Source: Secundilactobacillus kimchicus JCM 15530 (lineage in GTDB: Bacteria; Bacillota; Bacilli; Lactobacillales; Lactobacillaceae). Taken from it: 64,000 bases of DNA. A model generated the notes under the pieces. The model was not told the origin of the DNA. It saw only the letters and a list, made by a program, of their open reading frames with translations, and made no database searches. This document shows positions 36,373 to 45,090 of the stretch, piece after piece; position 1 is the first letter of the stretch, and every line of letters starts with the position of its first letter. A program made the position numbers and the translations under genes. Location of the stretch: assembly GCF_001433995.1 (NCBI RefSeq), contig NZ_AZCX01000002.1, positions 1 through 64,000 on the forward strand. Direction: 5' to 3'.

Positions 36373-38994
36373 TTAATCGACTGATTGTTGGTTGTGCAGT
36401 CGTCTACGAGTGCGCCACTGGGTCCAGGCAAAACCAATGAGTCCAATGAGACTCGCTAGGATACCAGCGGTTAAACCAGGCACTTTATAGGCCAGTTTAA
36501 CGGTGGCATGGCCTTTTGGCAATTGAACGCCCATCATGCCGTTTATGAGCTTGGTGGGCTGGACTGGCCGATGGTTAACGGTGAGCTGCCAGCCTTCGTC
36601 AGCCGGAATGCTCATGTATAACAAGCGAGCGGATGATGTTTGAGCTGAAATCGTGAGGGCGTTATACCGGGTCTGTTTGACCGTTACCGGTTGGGCAGCC
36701 AGACGGTCAGCAACCCGGTTGACCGCCGCGATATCAAGTGTTGCGAATTGGTAGTTGCGGCGTTGATCCTGCGGGTGGCCGGTGATGGCGACGGTGACTT
36801 TATCCCCAGCCTTGAACGTGCCAAGTGGATTAACGGCCGGACTAAAATCATCGGCGACGTTTCGGTTCTTGACGTGGCCATTCACGGTCAGATTGGTGTA
36901 TTGAACCTGAGTCCCGTTGGCTGGATAGAAAAACAGTGGGCCAGAATGGCGAACGGTAAAGGTGAATCGATAGTCACTTAGGCCGTCATGCCGGTCTTTC
37001 TTGGTTGAAACTAGGTGGGAAACGTCAGTCAGATAGGTACTGCCCCGAGGCGAAAGCGCCTGCATAATTGTCTCAAGGTTGGTGAAGGCTTGCTTGGGTT
37101 GGAGTTGAACCCGATTGACAGCCTTAGGCACAAAGTACGCTGTTCCAGCAAAGGATGTCGGTTGGGTGACTGCGACGGTGTTGTCCGTTAAGAAGTCCAG
37201 TCGATGGGCCACCCCAAATAGCAGGTCAGTGACTGGTGTGGTTCCCGGAGAACCGATTCGCCGAGCATTTCGACTAAATAAGCCGAGGTCCCTAAGCATT
37301 TGCCGGGTCTGATCATTTAACGTTGAACTGTAGGAGGTCAATCCGTTATAGCCAAATAAAACGGGGTCGTTATAACTGTTCAATTTGTCGATTCGCACCC
37401 CGTTAAGTAGTGAAGCAGTGGTGTCAATTCGTGAAAAATCCGCACTATTTTGATACGGGGCAAGCATCGCTTTTTCGGTCTGGTACCGAGTGGCGTAGAG
37501 GCTGGCAGAGCCGTATCCGGCATTGGTCATATTAACCAGATAGTTGCCCCCCAGTTCAACGCCGACTACCAAGGTCAAAGCCGCTGCTTGAACCCGCCGA
37601 TTCCTGAGGTGAAAGATGGCTAACCAAGTGAGGCCAATTGCCACAACGCTCATGAGTAATGAGGTGTAGGGTTGCTGGTTGCTCAGATAGTAGTAAGGCA
37701 AACCTGGATCGTGAAAAATCCCGAAAATGAGGTTTGGAATGGTCCAATCAGCTAGGTACCCCACGCCAATAAGACCAGTTGGAATCCAAAGGGCCAGTTG
37801 TCGTTGCCGGCGGGTAAACGATTGAGCTGGTCGTGTTCGCCACGTTTCGTAGCCTAATACGATACACATAAACGAGAAAAAGTAGACTTGCCGGAACGGG
37901 AACCCCTGAGGTTGTTGAAAGGCGTGCCAAACGGTATTAAGAGTTGTGAGTAGCATTCCCAGTCCAAGAAGTGTTAAGAACCAAGCACTGCGTCGTTTAG
38001 CTTGATGCTGAATTTGCTGGGAAAGGAAGTAACCCACTAAAAGGATTAAGACAAAGCTTCCCACGAAGACGGAGGGCGCGTGGAACTTCCGGTCTAAGAA
38101 AGTATTGGCGCCCATTCCGAGTTGGGCGAGGACCTCTGGCCCAAAGGATGGAAACGGCAACCAGCTTACCCAATTGAGGGAAGCCTTGCCCGTTTTCATC
38201 ATTCCCAAAAGAGTGGGCAACAATAACCAAAAGCTCATCAGGCCGCTAAAGATAGAAACTAATAAGAAGTGGCCAATTTGTCGTAAGTGGCGACTGATAA
38301 ACCGGCGCCAGCCTTCTTGCGGTTGACGGTCGGCAACCAATAAGTAGCCAAAGTATAAAACAACAAAAAGACAGGTCATGTAGCCCAGATAGTAGTTGGT
38401 CACCAAGGTCAACCACAGGGTGATCACATACAGGTCGGCCCGCTTATAGGTGACGAACCGTTGGACCCCAAGCATTACTAAAGGCAGCAGTATCAAGGCA
38501 TCCAGCCACATGATGGTGTAATAATAACCGGCGACGAAGCCGCAAAGCGCAAAGGCGGTCGAAAACAAGACGCTCGCCAGGCGGTTTTCTCGGTAAGTGA
38601 ATTTGAAATAAATGGAGGCAGTTAAGCCAATTGTTGCAATCTTGAGCATCAGTATCACGCTTAGCGCCAGTGGGACTTGATTGGCCGGGAAAGCTAGGAG
38701 TAACAAGTTGAACGGACTCATCAAGTAGTAAGCTAAGAGCGGGATGGTATTATCCCCAAGTGATAGGGCGAAGGAATAAGTGGGTAAATGGCCCGCCAAT
38801 AAGTCAGCCCGAAAGCGACTGAAAAATGGCACATACTGGGCACCACCGTCACTGAACATCAAGACGTTATTGCCAAACGGGGCAATGTGGTTAATGGCAA
38901 ATACGATGCCTGTAATCAATAACGGTAGTCCGAAGGCCAGCAATAGTAGTAGCCAAGTCGGAATCCGGTGTGGCGTGTGATGCGTTGAATGCAT
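36373..38994 (-). CDS. yfhO: YfhO-family membrane protein
   Basis: An 873-residue protein with about 13 membrane segments in the first two thirds, a large extracytoplasmic region near the C-terminus and a final membrane segment followed by a basic tail (WRTRRRLHN). The early motif MFSDGGAQYVPFF and LAYYLMSPFN are characteristic of the YfhO family, whose members are linked to glycosylation of lipoteichoic acid or other surface polymers, with GT-C-like topology. GAGGAG precedes the ATG. Single-gene unit. Confidence 0.88.
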   Translation of the reverse strand: MHSTHHTPHRIPTWLLLLLAFGLPLLITGIVFAINHIAPFGNNVLMFSDGGAQYVPFFSRFRADLLAGHLPTYSFALSLGDNTIPLLAYYLMSPFNLLLLAFPANQVPLALSVILMLKIATIGLTASIYFKFTYRENRLASVLFSTAFALCGFVAGYYYTIMWLDALILLPLVMLGVQRFVTYKRADLYVITLWLTLVTNYYLGYMTCLFVVLYFGYLLVADRQPQEGWRRFISRHLRQIGHFLLVSIFSGLMSFWLLLPTLLGMMKTGKASLNWVSWLPFPSFGPEVLAQLGMGANTFLDRKFHAPSVFVGSFVLILLVGYFLSQQIQHQAKRRSAWFLTLLGLGMLLTTLNTVWHAFQQPQGFPFRQVYFFSFMCIVLGYETWRTRPAQSFTRRQRQLALWIPTGLIGVGYLADWTIPNLIFGIFHDPGLPYYYLSNQQPYTSLLMSVVAIGLTWLAIFHLRNRRVQAAALTLVVGVELGGNYLVNMTNAGYGSASLYATRYQTEKAMLAPYQNSADFSRIDTTASLLNGVRIDKLNSYNDPVLFGYNGLTSYSSTLNDQTRQMLRDLGLFSRNARRIGSPGTTPVTDLLFGVAHRLDFLTDNTVAVTQPTSFAGTAYFVPKAVNRVQLQPKQAFTNLETIMQALSPRGSTYLTDVSHLVSTKKDRHDGLSDYRFTFTVRHSGPLFFYPANGTQVQYTNLTVNGHVKNRNVADDFSPAVNPLGTFKAGDKVTVAITGHPQDQRRNYQFATLDIAAVNRVADRLAAQPVTVKQTRYNALTISAQTSSARLLYMSIPADEGWQLTVNHRPVQPTKLINGMMGVQLPKGHATVKLAYKVPGLTAGILASLIGLIGFAWTQWRTRRRLHNQQSVD

Positions 38995-39169
38995 GTCAAT
39001 TTCTCCTCAAAAACGATAGTTGATTAAAATAAGCTACGTTATCATTTTACACGGTTTTACCAGTTATTTTCGAAGTTTTAATAGAAACTGGTCATTGCGA
39101 TGAGGACAGCCTTGAATTTCGTGTATAATGACAGCAATGATAAATTGATTAGAGAAGGGGTCAGACGGC

Positions 39170-39490
39170 ATGGATAATCTATTCGATGTATTAAAGATGG
39201 TGAACGTTAACCACCGGGGGTTTGCCAGCAAACAAGTAGTCATTACGGACCTGGCAGGCAAGCCCAACGGATTGTTGACTGACCTATTTCGGGACACGGT
39301 GAGCAACATTCACTTGTTTTTGGACATGGCGCAACTGGAGTCCGCTGATGATGTTTTGACGGCCTTGGCGGACCACACGCCACTTCCAGATGATGTATTA
39401 GACGAATACGCTAAGATATTAAAAGAACCACTTTTAAAAATTAACTTTGCTCCCCAAAAGGGCCAAATTGAGTTAGTCGTCCGCGGCTAA
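39170..39490 (+). CDS. Hypothetical protein
   Basis: A 106-residue soluble, acidic protein (DLFRDTVSNIHLFLDMAQLE, then PLPDDVLDEYAKILKE). A TATAAT at about 39122 and GGGG before the ATG support expression. I recognise no domain or family; no membrane segment. Neighbours (yfhO divergent, dioxygenase downstream) give no functional clue. Confidence 0.7.
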   Translation: MDNLFDVLKMVNVNHRGFASKQVVITDLAGKPNGLLTDLFRDTVSNIHLFLDMAQLESADDVLTALADHTPLPDDVLDEYAKILKEPLLKINFAPQKGQIELVVRG

Positions 39491-39571
39491 ATGAGCTTTT
39501 GTCACCCTTTTTTTAGTTGTCTGTGGTATTAATTAAGCTACAAATAGGACACGCGACAAAGGAGTGCGGTT

Positions 39572-40528
39572 ATGGCAAACTTTCAACTAACTGGAATTCA
39601 TCACGTCACGGCGATGACGAGTTCGGCACCAAAAATATATGATTTTATGACGCGAATTTTAGGGTTACGACTGGTTAAAAAAACGGTCAATCAAGATGCG
39701 ATTGATACGTACCATCTATACTTTACGGATGATCAGGGATTACCAGGGACGGATCTGACGTTCTTCGATACCAAGGATGTTTCATGGAATGTCGCTGGCC
39801 ACCATATGATTTCCCGGATTTCATTACGGGTCCCAGACGATGCGGCCATTGAATTTTGGCAGCAGCGGTTTAGTGATCTGGAGGTGACTTACGGGTTACC
39901 TGATCGCCACTTTGGGGCATTGACGCTGCCCTTTGAGGACTTTGATCACCAACAGTACCAACTGATTTCAGATGAACATAATCACGGTCTGGCGGGGGCC
40001 TACAATAAACTGGGGACGCTGGATGAGGCAGTGGCAATTCGGGGCTTGGGTCCAGTCTATGTGACGATGGATGATCTGGGCGCGATTGAACCGGTACTAA
40101 CCACCTTAATGGGGTTCGAGCGGGTTGCCAGTTCAAACAACGAAACGTTATTTGAACTGGCTAATAATGGTCACGGCGCGCAATTGGTCGTAGTGGCGGA
40201 CCCGGCGGCTAACCTAGGCTCATATGGTTGGGGCGGCGTGCACCACGTGGCCTTTAGAACCCCCAATCACGACACGTTGATGGCTTGGATTGAAAAGATT
40301 CAACAGACGGACTTACCAGACAGTGGTTACCGAAATCGCTACTACTTTGAATCCGAATACTTCCGGCCGGTCCCACGGGTCTTGTTTGAGTTAGCTACCG
40401 ACGAACCCGGATTTTTTGAAGACGAAACGTACTTGGATGCGGGCAAGAAACTTGAACTGCCACCATTCTTGGAAGCGCAGCGGGCAGCCATTGAACGGTC
40501 GTTGACGCCGTTTGACACGGCCGACTAA
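39572..40528 (+). CDS. Glyoxalase/ring-cleaving dioxygenase family protein
   Basis: A 318-residue protein with two vicinal-oxygen-chelate modules, each opened by a metal-type histidine: GIHHVTAMT near the start and WGGVHHVAFRT at about residue 222. An active-site Glu/Tyr pattern follows (FESEYFRPVPRVLFELA). The closest known families are the MhqO/YkcA-type dioxygenases tied to quinone and hydroquinone stress in Bacillus; the substrate here is unknown. AAAGGAG lies 8 nt before the ATG. It is followed by a GNAT enzyme 18 nt downstream. Confidence 0.85.
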   Translation: MANFQLTGIHHVTAMTSSAPKIYDFMTRILGLRLVKKTVNQDAIDTYHLYFTDDQGLPGTDLTFFDTKDVSWNVAGHHMISRISLRVPDDAAIEFWQQRFSDLEVTYGLPDRHFGALTLPFEDFDHQQYQLISDEHNHGLAGAYNKLGTLDEAVAIRGLGPVYVTMDDLGAIEPVLTTLMGFERVASSNNETLFELANNGHGAQLVVVADPAANLGSYGWGGVHHVAFRTPNHDTLMAWIEKIQQTDLPDSGYRNRYYFESEYFRPVPRVLFELATDEPGFFEDETYLDAGKKLELPPFLEAQRAAIERSLTPFDTAD

Positions 40529-40546
40529 CGTAGAGGAGGCGCAAAT

Positions 40547-41011
40547 TTGACGCAGTTTGAGCTAAAGTCGTTTGACGACTTAACCAATCGGGAATTATTT
40601 TGGATTTACCATTTACGAGTGGCAGTTTTTGTCGTTGAGCAGACCTGTTATTATCAGGAAGTAGATACGGATGATTTGGTGGCGAAGCACGTTTTTGCTA
40701 AGGATCCGAATGGTCGAGTGATCGCGTACGCGCGGATTATTCCCGAGCCTGATCAATCAGCCGTTCGGATTGGCCGCGTTGTGGTTGACCCGGATCATCG
40801 GCAAGATGGCCTGGGCCGCTCACTCGTCAGTGAGGTGCTTCGCCAAGTTACCCTTGAGTTTCCATGGGCGCAGCAAGTATTGGCGCAGGCTCAAGCCTAT
40901 CTTCAGACGTTTTATGAGCGGTACGGTTTTCGGGCCACCAGCGACATTTACCTTGAGGATGGGATTCCTCATTTGGATATGGTTCTAAATGTTGCGGAGA
41001 TTAAGGGATAA
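40547..41011 (+). CDS. GNAT acetyltransferase (ElaA-like)
   Basis: A 154-residue N-acetyltransferase. The acetyl-CoA loop is in VVVDPDHRQDGLGRSLVSEVL; the N-terminus (ELFWIYHLRVAVFVVEQTCYYQEVD) is typical of the ElaA subfamily. The TTG start at 40547 is supported by AGGAGG 9 nt upstream. Substrate unknown. Cotranscribed with the preceding dioxygenase. Confidence 0.85.
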   Translation: MTQFELKSFDDLTNRELFWIYHLRVAVFVVEQTCYYQEVDTDDLVAKHVFAKDPNGRVIAYARIIPEPDQSAVRIGRVVVDPDHRQDGLGRSLVSEVLRQVTLEFPWAQQVLAQAQAYLQTFYERYGFRATSDIYLEDGIPHLDMVLNVAEIKG

Positions 41012-41162
41012 TTGTTGCACTTTTTGAGATTAGCTGGTATTCTATGGTTAATGTATTTATGCTTCGGGATTAAGGTACAACGTTCTAATAAGAATGGCTC
41101 CTTTATTCAAAAGTTTCAAATGCAAAATATAATAGCGCTAAGCGCACGGAGGTTTCATTCTT

Positions 41163-41363
41163 ATGGAACAAGGTACTGTTAAATGGTTCAACGCTGACAA
41201 GGGTTACGGTTTTATCACTTTGGAAAACGGCTCAGACGTTTTCGTTCACTTCTCAGCAATCAACGCTGACGGCTTCAAGACTCTTGAAGAAGGTCAAAAG
41301 GTTACTTTGGACGTCGAAGACGGCGACCGTGGCCCACAAGCTGCTAACGTTACACCAGCTTAA
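41163..41363 (+). CDS. cspA: Cold-shock protein
   Basis: A 66-residue single-stranded nucleic acid binding protein. RNP1-like KGYGFITLE and RNP2-like VFVHFSAI are intact. Length matches the CspA/B family. A TATAAT at 41128-41133 and GGAGG before the ATG mark its own transcription unit; codon use is strongly biased, as in a highly expressed gene. Confidence 0.95.
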   Translation: MEQGTVKWFNADKGYGFITLENGSDVFVHFSAINADGFKTLEEGQKVTLDVEDGDRGPQAANVTPA

Positions 41364-41379
41364 TGTTAAATTAAGTGAA

Positions 41380-41408
41380 AGTCGGTCACTTCAGTGGCCG
41401 GCTTTTTT
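41380..41408 (+). terminator. Terminator of the cold-shock gene
   Basis: AGTCGGTCACT / AGTGGCCGGCT, 11 bp with two G-U pairs, loop TC, then a T-run. Confidence 0.85.
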
Positions 41409-41441
41409 ATTTTCAAAATTTAAAATGGTGAAGGTGAGAGT

Positions 41442-41681
41442 GTGAACAATTACGTTAAAAACCCAGTCATGATTGTTATCGTTGTGGTGACCATTGGATT
41501 ATTTATTCTTAGTGGTCTGGGCCGGCTTAATCAAGGGTACGCGTTAATGGGGGCCGCCGCTTTCCTATTTGGCCGGGCCATACTGGGGTATTTGAGTCTG
41601 CGAAAACTGGACCTGAGCGTTTTTTACTGGGGAATTCTCGGCTTGATCTTTCTAATTTGGGGAATTGTTTCAATCTTATAA
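41442..41681 (+). CDS. Small membrane protein
   Basis: A 79-residue protein with three likely membrane segments (MIVIVVVTIGLFILSGL, YALMGAAAFLFGRAIL, FYWGILGLIFLIWGIVSIL). The GTG start follows GGTGAAGGTGAG. It precedes the oxidoreductase gene by 18 nt and is probably cotranscribed with it. No family recognised. Confidence 0.7.
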   Translation: MNNYVKNPVMIVIVVVTIGLFILSGLGRLNQGYALMGAAAFLFGRAILGYLSLRKLDLSVFYWGILGLIFLIWGIVSIL

Positions 41682-41699
41682 ACTACGGGAGGTGGTAAC

Positions 41700-42392
41700 G
41701 TGAAAACTTTGATTTTAGTGGCCCATCCACGGATTGAGGATTCATACAGTCAGCAGTTTTTAAAGCACGGCGCGTTAGCTGAAGCTGCCACCTGGCACGT
41801 GTTGGATGACCACCAGCCGTATGATATTGACCACGAACAGGCGCTATTGCGGGCTCATGATCGGATAATCTTTCAATTTCCCCTGTACTGGTATAGTGCA
41901 CCGGCTAGCCTAAAGGCCTGGCAAGACGCGGTTTTAACGCGCCAGTTCGCTTATCCTAGCTTGGGTGGAGCCCTCGTGGGTAAGGACCTTGGGTTGGCGA
42001 TCAGCCTGGGGCTCCCCGAAAAAAATTACGCAGTTGGTCGTCCCGAACAGTTTTCGTTGGATCAGTTAACGGCACCTTTTCAAGCGGTGGCCAATAAAGT
42101 CGGCATGCGGTTTTTACCAACCTTTATTATTGATCGGTTTGGGAGCCAGACAGCACCGCAAAAACAGCACCTACTGACGCGTTATCGCCGATTGATTAGT
42201 CAGCCCACGCTCGGACACTTAGCTAATGACGTCGATTGGACTGTGTCGCGATTGCAGGTCTTGCAATCGCAACTGCCTGCCGATCAAGCTCAGCGCCTTG
42301 GATTTGTCATTGAGGCCTTAGAAACCGGTCAGCAGGACCTCAGTGATCTCACGACAACGCTGGCCATGATTCGTGATGCGGAGGATCAATGA
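41700..42392 (+). CDS. NAD(P)H-dependent oxidoreductase, flavodoxin-like fold
   Basis: A 230-residue flavoprotein of the KefF/MdaB/YwrO type. Features are LVAHPRIEDSYS at the FMN phosphate site, IIFQFPLYWYSAPASLKAWQD, and the LGLAISLGLPEKNY segment. Substrates are likely quinones or other electrophiles. GTG start behind GGGAGG. It overlaps the next small ORF by its stop (ATGATGG). Confidence 0.85.
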   Translation: MKTLILVAHPRIEDSYSQQFLKHGALAEAATWHVLDDHQPYDIDHEQALLRAHDRIIFQFPLYWYSAPASLKAWQDAVLTRQFAYPSLGGALVGKDLGLAISLGLPEKNYAVGRPEQFSLDQLTAPFQAVANKVGMRFLPTFIIDRFGSQTAPQKQHLLTRYRRLISQPTLGHLANDVDWTVSRLQVLQSQLPADQAQRLGFVIEALETGQQDLSDLTTTLAMIRDAEDQ

Positions 42393-42568
42393 TGGAAAAT
42401 ACGACGTGGTTAATTGACGTTCTCAAAGAGTTACAATCCCAACAGCCGAAGTTTGTCGATCAGGCGCTCTTAGCGGATACAGCCGTGGTTGTGACAGCGC
42501 TTGACCAGCGGTTAACCGAGTTAAACGGCGAGTTGGATGGCCGCACTTGGAATCCGGCTAATTGGTAG
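42392..42568 (+). CDS. Small hypothetical protein overlapping the oxidoreductase stop
   Basis: A 58-residue protein (MENTTWLIDVLKELQSQQPK at its start, WNPANW at its end). GGAGG lies 7 nt before the ATG; a codon at 42389 gives an alternative start. The overlap implies translational coupling with the oxidoreductase. Helical, acidic, no membrane segment; no family recognised. Confidence 0.65.
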   Translation: MENTTWLIDVLKELQSQQPKFVDQALLADTAVVVTALDQRLTELNGELDGRTWNPANW

Positions 42569-42572
42569 GCCG

Positions 42573-42601
42573 TTGACTTTGGTGGGCGAATTCGATATAC
42601 T
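42573..42601 (+). promoter_or_regulatory. Promoter of the ABC-F leader
   Basis: TTGACT at 42573-42578 and TATACT at 42596-42601 with a 17-nt spacer; start expected near 42608, about 230 nt upstream of the ATPase gene. Confidence 0.8.
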
Positions 42602-42607
42602 TTGGCC

Positions 42608-42788
42608 ATTAACTAAGAGAGGGACCGGTGTGTGAACCAATGAAATAAGTAACCTATTGACGCAATTGTTAGAGAGAACAGTCGTTAGTTGTTAGACGAT
42701 GTTTCTTTAGCTGGGCGATAGGTTACAGACGCTACCGGACCATAAAACGGGATAAGTCTGCCGCCTATCAACGATAGGGGGCTTTTTT
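42608..42788 (+). promoter_or_regulatory. Ribosome-mediated attenuator leader of the ABC-F gene
   Basis: AGAGAGGGA at 42616-42624 is followed by tiny frames: GTG AAC CAA TGA at 42632-42643 at ideal spacing, GTG 42628 to TAA 42648 in another frame, and ATG AAA TAA at 42640. Directly after them GTAACCTAT (42649-42657) pairs perfectly with ATAGGTTAC (42718-42726). GATAGG (42717-42722) can instead pair with CCTATC (42764-42769), which is the 5' arm of the terminator. A ribosome halted on the micro-ORF would cover the first arm and free the second to block termination, as in the uORF attenuators of other ABC-F genes. Confidence 0.75.
42760..42788 (+). terminator. Attenuator terminator before the ABC-F gene
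   Basis: GCCGCCTATC / GATAGGGGGC with loop AAC and one G-G mismatch, followed by six T. Confidence 0.85.
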
Positions 42789-42840
42789 CGTGTGAATTTA
42801 AAGTTAACTTCCAACGAATTTACTAAAAGGAGTGACTTTA

Positions 42841-44364
42841 ATGTCAGAATTTCAAGTTCAACCACTGGTCCAAACAATTGGGGCGCGTCCGCTCTTTAAA
42901 ACACCACTGTTAACAATGAATCATCGCGATCGAATTGGCCTGGTTGGTCGGAATGGTAGCGGTAAAAGTACGTTTCTCACCCTGCTCGCTAACGGCGCGA
43001 TTCAGCCTCAAGTCAGGGCCAGGCTGGTGCCACAATTGCAACCTAAGGCGGCCCTTAGTGGCGGTGAGCAGGTCAAAAAGGCCCTAGGAGCGGCACTGGC
43101 GACGCACCCTGACGTGTTGTTGCTGGATGAGCCCACCGCTAATCTGGATATTGACACCATTCACTGGCTGACCCAACAACTGAGTCGATTTCGAGGAGCT
43201 GTTGTGGTGGTTTCACATGACCGTGATTTTCTTGATTGCGTCGCCACAACAATTTGGGCGTTAAACAATGAAACCATCGTTTCATATCCGGGCAACTATC
43301 AAGGGTATATAGCGCAACGCCAGACTGAGCAACAACGGGATGAGAAGCAGTATCAGCAATACCGAGATGAAAAGCGACGACTCAAAAAAGTTGCTGAGGT
43401 TCAGCGTCAACGGGCTGAGCATGCCACCGTTGTTCCTAAAAATAAACGTGGCACGTCAGAGGTTCACGGCTCAAAACCCTACTTTGAAAAAATGAGTAAA
43501 AAGGGCTTCCAAGTGGCCAAAGCCACTGAGTCACGTTTGGCCCAACTGAATCACGTGGGCCGACCTAAGGCCGAAAAACCCATTAAGATGCAGGTTCCGG
43601 ATGCGCCAAAATTGGCTGGGAACACGCTTTTAACCGTTCACGACTTAACGGTTAAAGCTGGCAGTCGGCCCTTAATCAAGGCCGTCTCATTCAAGGTAAA
43701 AGCGGGCCAGCACCTTGCTATTACAGGACCTAACCGGGCGGGGAAGACAACGTTAATTGAGACGCTTTTAACTGCAAATGTCCCCGAGATTAAGTGGTCG
43801 GCGTTAGCCAAGTTCGGTTACTTTCACCAGAATTTAGCTGATTTGAACCCGGCTGTGACCTTGATTGAAACGGTTAGTGCCACAGCTGTTCAGAGTCAGG
43901 AAGTCATCCGGTTGGTGCTGGCAAGGCTAGGCTTTCCGGCTGCTACTTGGTCAAAACCCATCAGTGTGCTGAGTGGTGGGGAACGCGTCAAGGTGGCCCT
44001 AGCTAGGCTGCTAGTCAGCGATATTAACGGCTTAATTTTAGATGAACCCACCAACTTTTTAGATGTTGAGACGGTTACGGCGCTCGCCGATATGTTGCGC
44101 GACTACGGTGGGACGTTAATTGTCATCTCCCACGACCGTTGGTTTGTACGACAGGTGACCGACACGATTTACCGGATTGGAAATCACCGGTTGGTGTTGC
44201 CGGCCAATCAGGTGGCTGAAAAAGCCCCGGATCGAACGGCGACCCTTATGCAGCTTCAACTTCGGCAGGCTCAGTTGTTAGATCAGTTGAGCACTAACTC
44301 AGCATCTCAAGAAATTGAGGATGCCTACTTGGCGGTTTCAAAGCAGATTAACGAGTTAAAGTAA
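42841..44364 (+). CDS. ABC-F family ATPase, ribosome-protection type
   Basis: A 507-residue soluble protein with two ABC domains and no membrane segment. Domain 1 shows Walker A GRNGSGKST, signature LSGGEQVK and Walker B LLLDEPTANLD; domain 2 has GPNRAGKTT (Arg in place of the usual Gly/Ala), LSGGERVKVALARLL and LILDEPTNFLD. The linker (about residues 170-250) is basic, as in the P-site tRNA interaction motif. ABC-F proteins of the Vga/Lsa/Vml type rescue ribosomes from antibiotics. ATG 42841 has AAAGGAG 8 nt upstream. The attenuator supports antibiotic induction. The specific drug class cannot be read. Confidence 0.9.
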   Translation: MSEFQVQPLVQTIGARPLFKTPLLTMNHRDRIGLVGRNGSGKSTFLTLLANGAIQPQVRARLVPQLQPKAALSGGEQVKKALGAALATHPDVLLLDEPTANLDIDTIHWLTQQLSRFRGAVVVVSHDRDFLDCVATTIWALNNETIVSYPGNYQGYIAQRQTEQQRDEKQYQQYRDEKRRLKKVAEVQRQRAEHATVVPKNKRGTSEVHGSKPYFEKMSKKGFQVAKATESRLAQLNHVGRPKAEKPIKMQVPDAPKLAGNTLLTVHDLTVKAGSRPLIKAVSFKVKAGQHLAITGPNRAGKTTLIETLLTANVPEIKWSALAKFGYFHQNLADLNPAVTLIETVSATAVQSQEVIRLVLARLGFPAATWSKPISVLSGGERVKVALARLLVSDINGLILDEPTNFLDVETVTALADMLRDYGGTLIVISHDRWFVRQVTDTIYRIGNHRLVLPANQVAEKAPDRTATLMQLQLRQAQLLDQLSTNSASQEIEDAYLAVSKQINELK

Positions 44365-44398
44365 CAGGTTTTAGATTAATTTGACGTCATGAACGAGC

Positions 44399-44433
44399 AA
44401 ACGCCTTGGTGCCGAAAAGTACCAAGGCGTTTT
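44399..44433 (+). terminator. Terminator after the ABC-F gene
   Basis: AAACGCCTTGGT / ACCAAGGCGTTTT, 12 bp, loop GCCGAAAAGT. Confidence 0.85.
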
Positions 44434-44460
44434 AAATCCTGATGTTTTAAATAAGATTGC

Positions 44461-44514
44461 AAGAACCATGTCATCGCACTTGCTAACCGCAAGTGTCACG
44501 GTGGTCATGTTCTT
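44461..44514 (+). other. Nested inverted repeat between ABC-F terminator and small membrane ORFs
   Basis: AAGAACCATG pairs with CATGTTCTT (one bulge), and inside it CACTTGC pairs with GCAAGTG around loop TAACC. No ORF, T-run or known RNA family. It may be a regulatory RNA structure or a remnant. Confidence 0.4.
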
Positions 44515-44632
44515 CAAAATGCCTAAGAATCAAGGGGTCTTCAATTCGTAGCTTGCTTAATTGGGCACTTTCCTAGAGGATAATGAGTGGTATACAACGA
44601 ACATTTTGAACTAATTGGTGAGGTGTTGAAGC

Positions 44633-44848
44633 ATGCATTTTAATTATCGATTTTATAAAAGCTTTGATTTCTGGGTCGGTATTATTCTGACGATAACAAA
44701 TCGAGATATTTTCTGGCGGGTTGATCTATCAAATCCGTTTTGGTATATCAACGTTATCCTGTTTATTAGTGGGGTATACGGTCTGATAGCTGGGTTAATT
44801 ATTAAGCAGGACCGAAAAAAAGAAAATCAAACCGTTAAGCATTCTTAA
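44633..44848 (+). CDS. Small membrane protein A
   Basis: A 71-residue protein with two likely membrane segments (FWVGIILTI and FWYINVILFISGVYGLIAGLII) and a highly charged C-terminus (QDRKKENQTVKHS). A GGTGAGG site precedes the ATG. The stop overlaps the next start (TAATG), so the pair is coupled. Two-component small membrane proteins of this size occur in toxins and immunity systems, but nothing here proves that. Confidence 0.65.
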   Translation: MHFNYRFYKSFDFWVGIILTITNRDIFWRVDLSNPFWYINVILFISGVYGLIAGLIIKQDRKKENQTVKHS

Positions 44849-45012
44849 TGTGGCAATTTTGGGTGGGCTTGTTGTGCTTCCCAGTGGCAATCTCAGTGAG
44901 CGATGATAATATGTCTTGCTTCCCCGAATGGTTTAATTTCGGGATGCTGGTTCTTCGGATCGTGATGGGGTTCTACATGATTGGGTACTCGATGTTTAGC
45001 CAACGTCGGTAA
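44848..45012 (+). CDS. Small membrane protein B, translationally coupled
   Basis: A 54-residue protein starting MWQFWVGLLCFPVAISV and ending in a segment FGMLVLRIVMGFYMIGYSMF plus QRR. It has two likely membrane helices, with an acidic turn between. It starts within the preceding stop codon and ends 10 nt before a strong terminator. No family recognised. Confidence 0.6.
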   Translation: MWQFWVGLLCFPVAISVSDDNMSCFPEWFNFGMLVLRIVMGFYMIGYSMFSQRR

Positions 45013-45022
45013 TGCCGATTAC

Positions 45023-45066
45023 AAAAAGTGCTAGGTAGTTGCAATCGCAACTACCTAGCACTTTTT
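45023..45066. terminator. Bidirectional terminator
   Basis: Perfect 20-bp stem AAAAAGTGCTAGGTAGTTGC with loop AATC, between the small membrane ORFs and the convergent kinase gene. Confidence 0.92.
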
Positions 45067-45090
45067 GAATGGTGATTGTTAGAATTAAAA

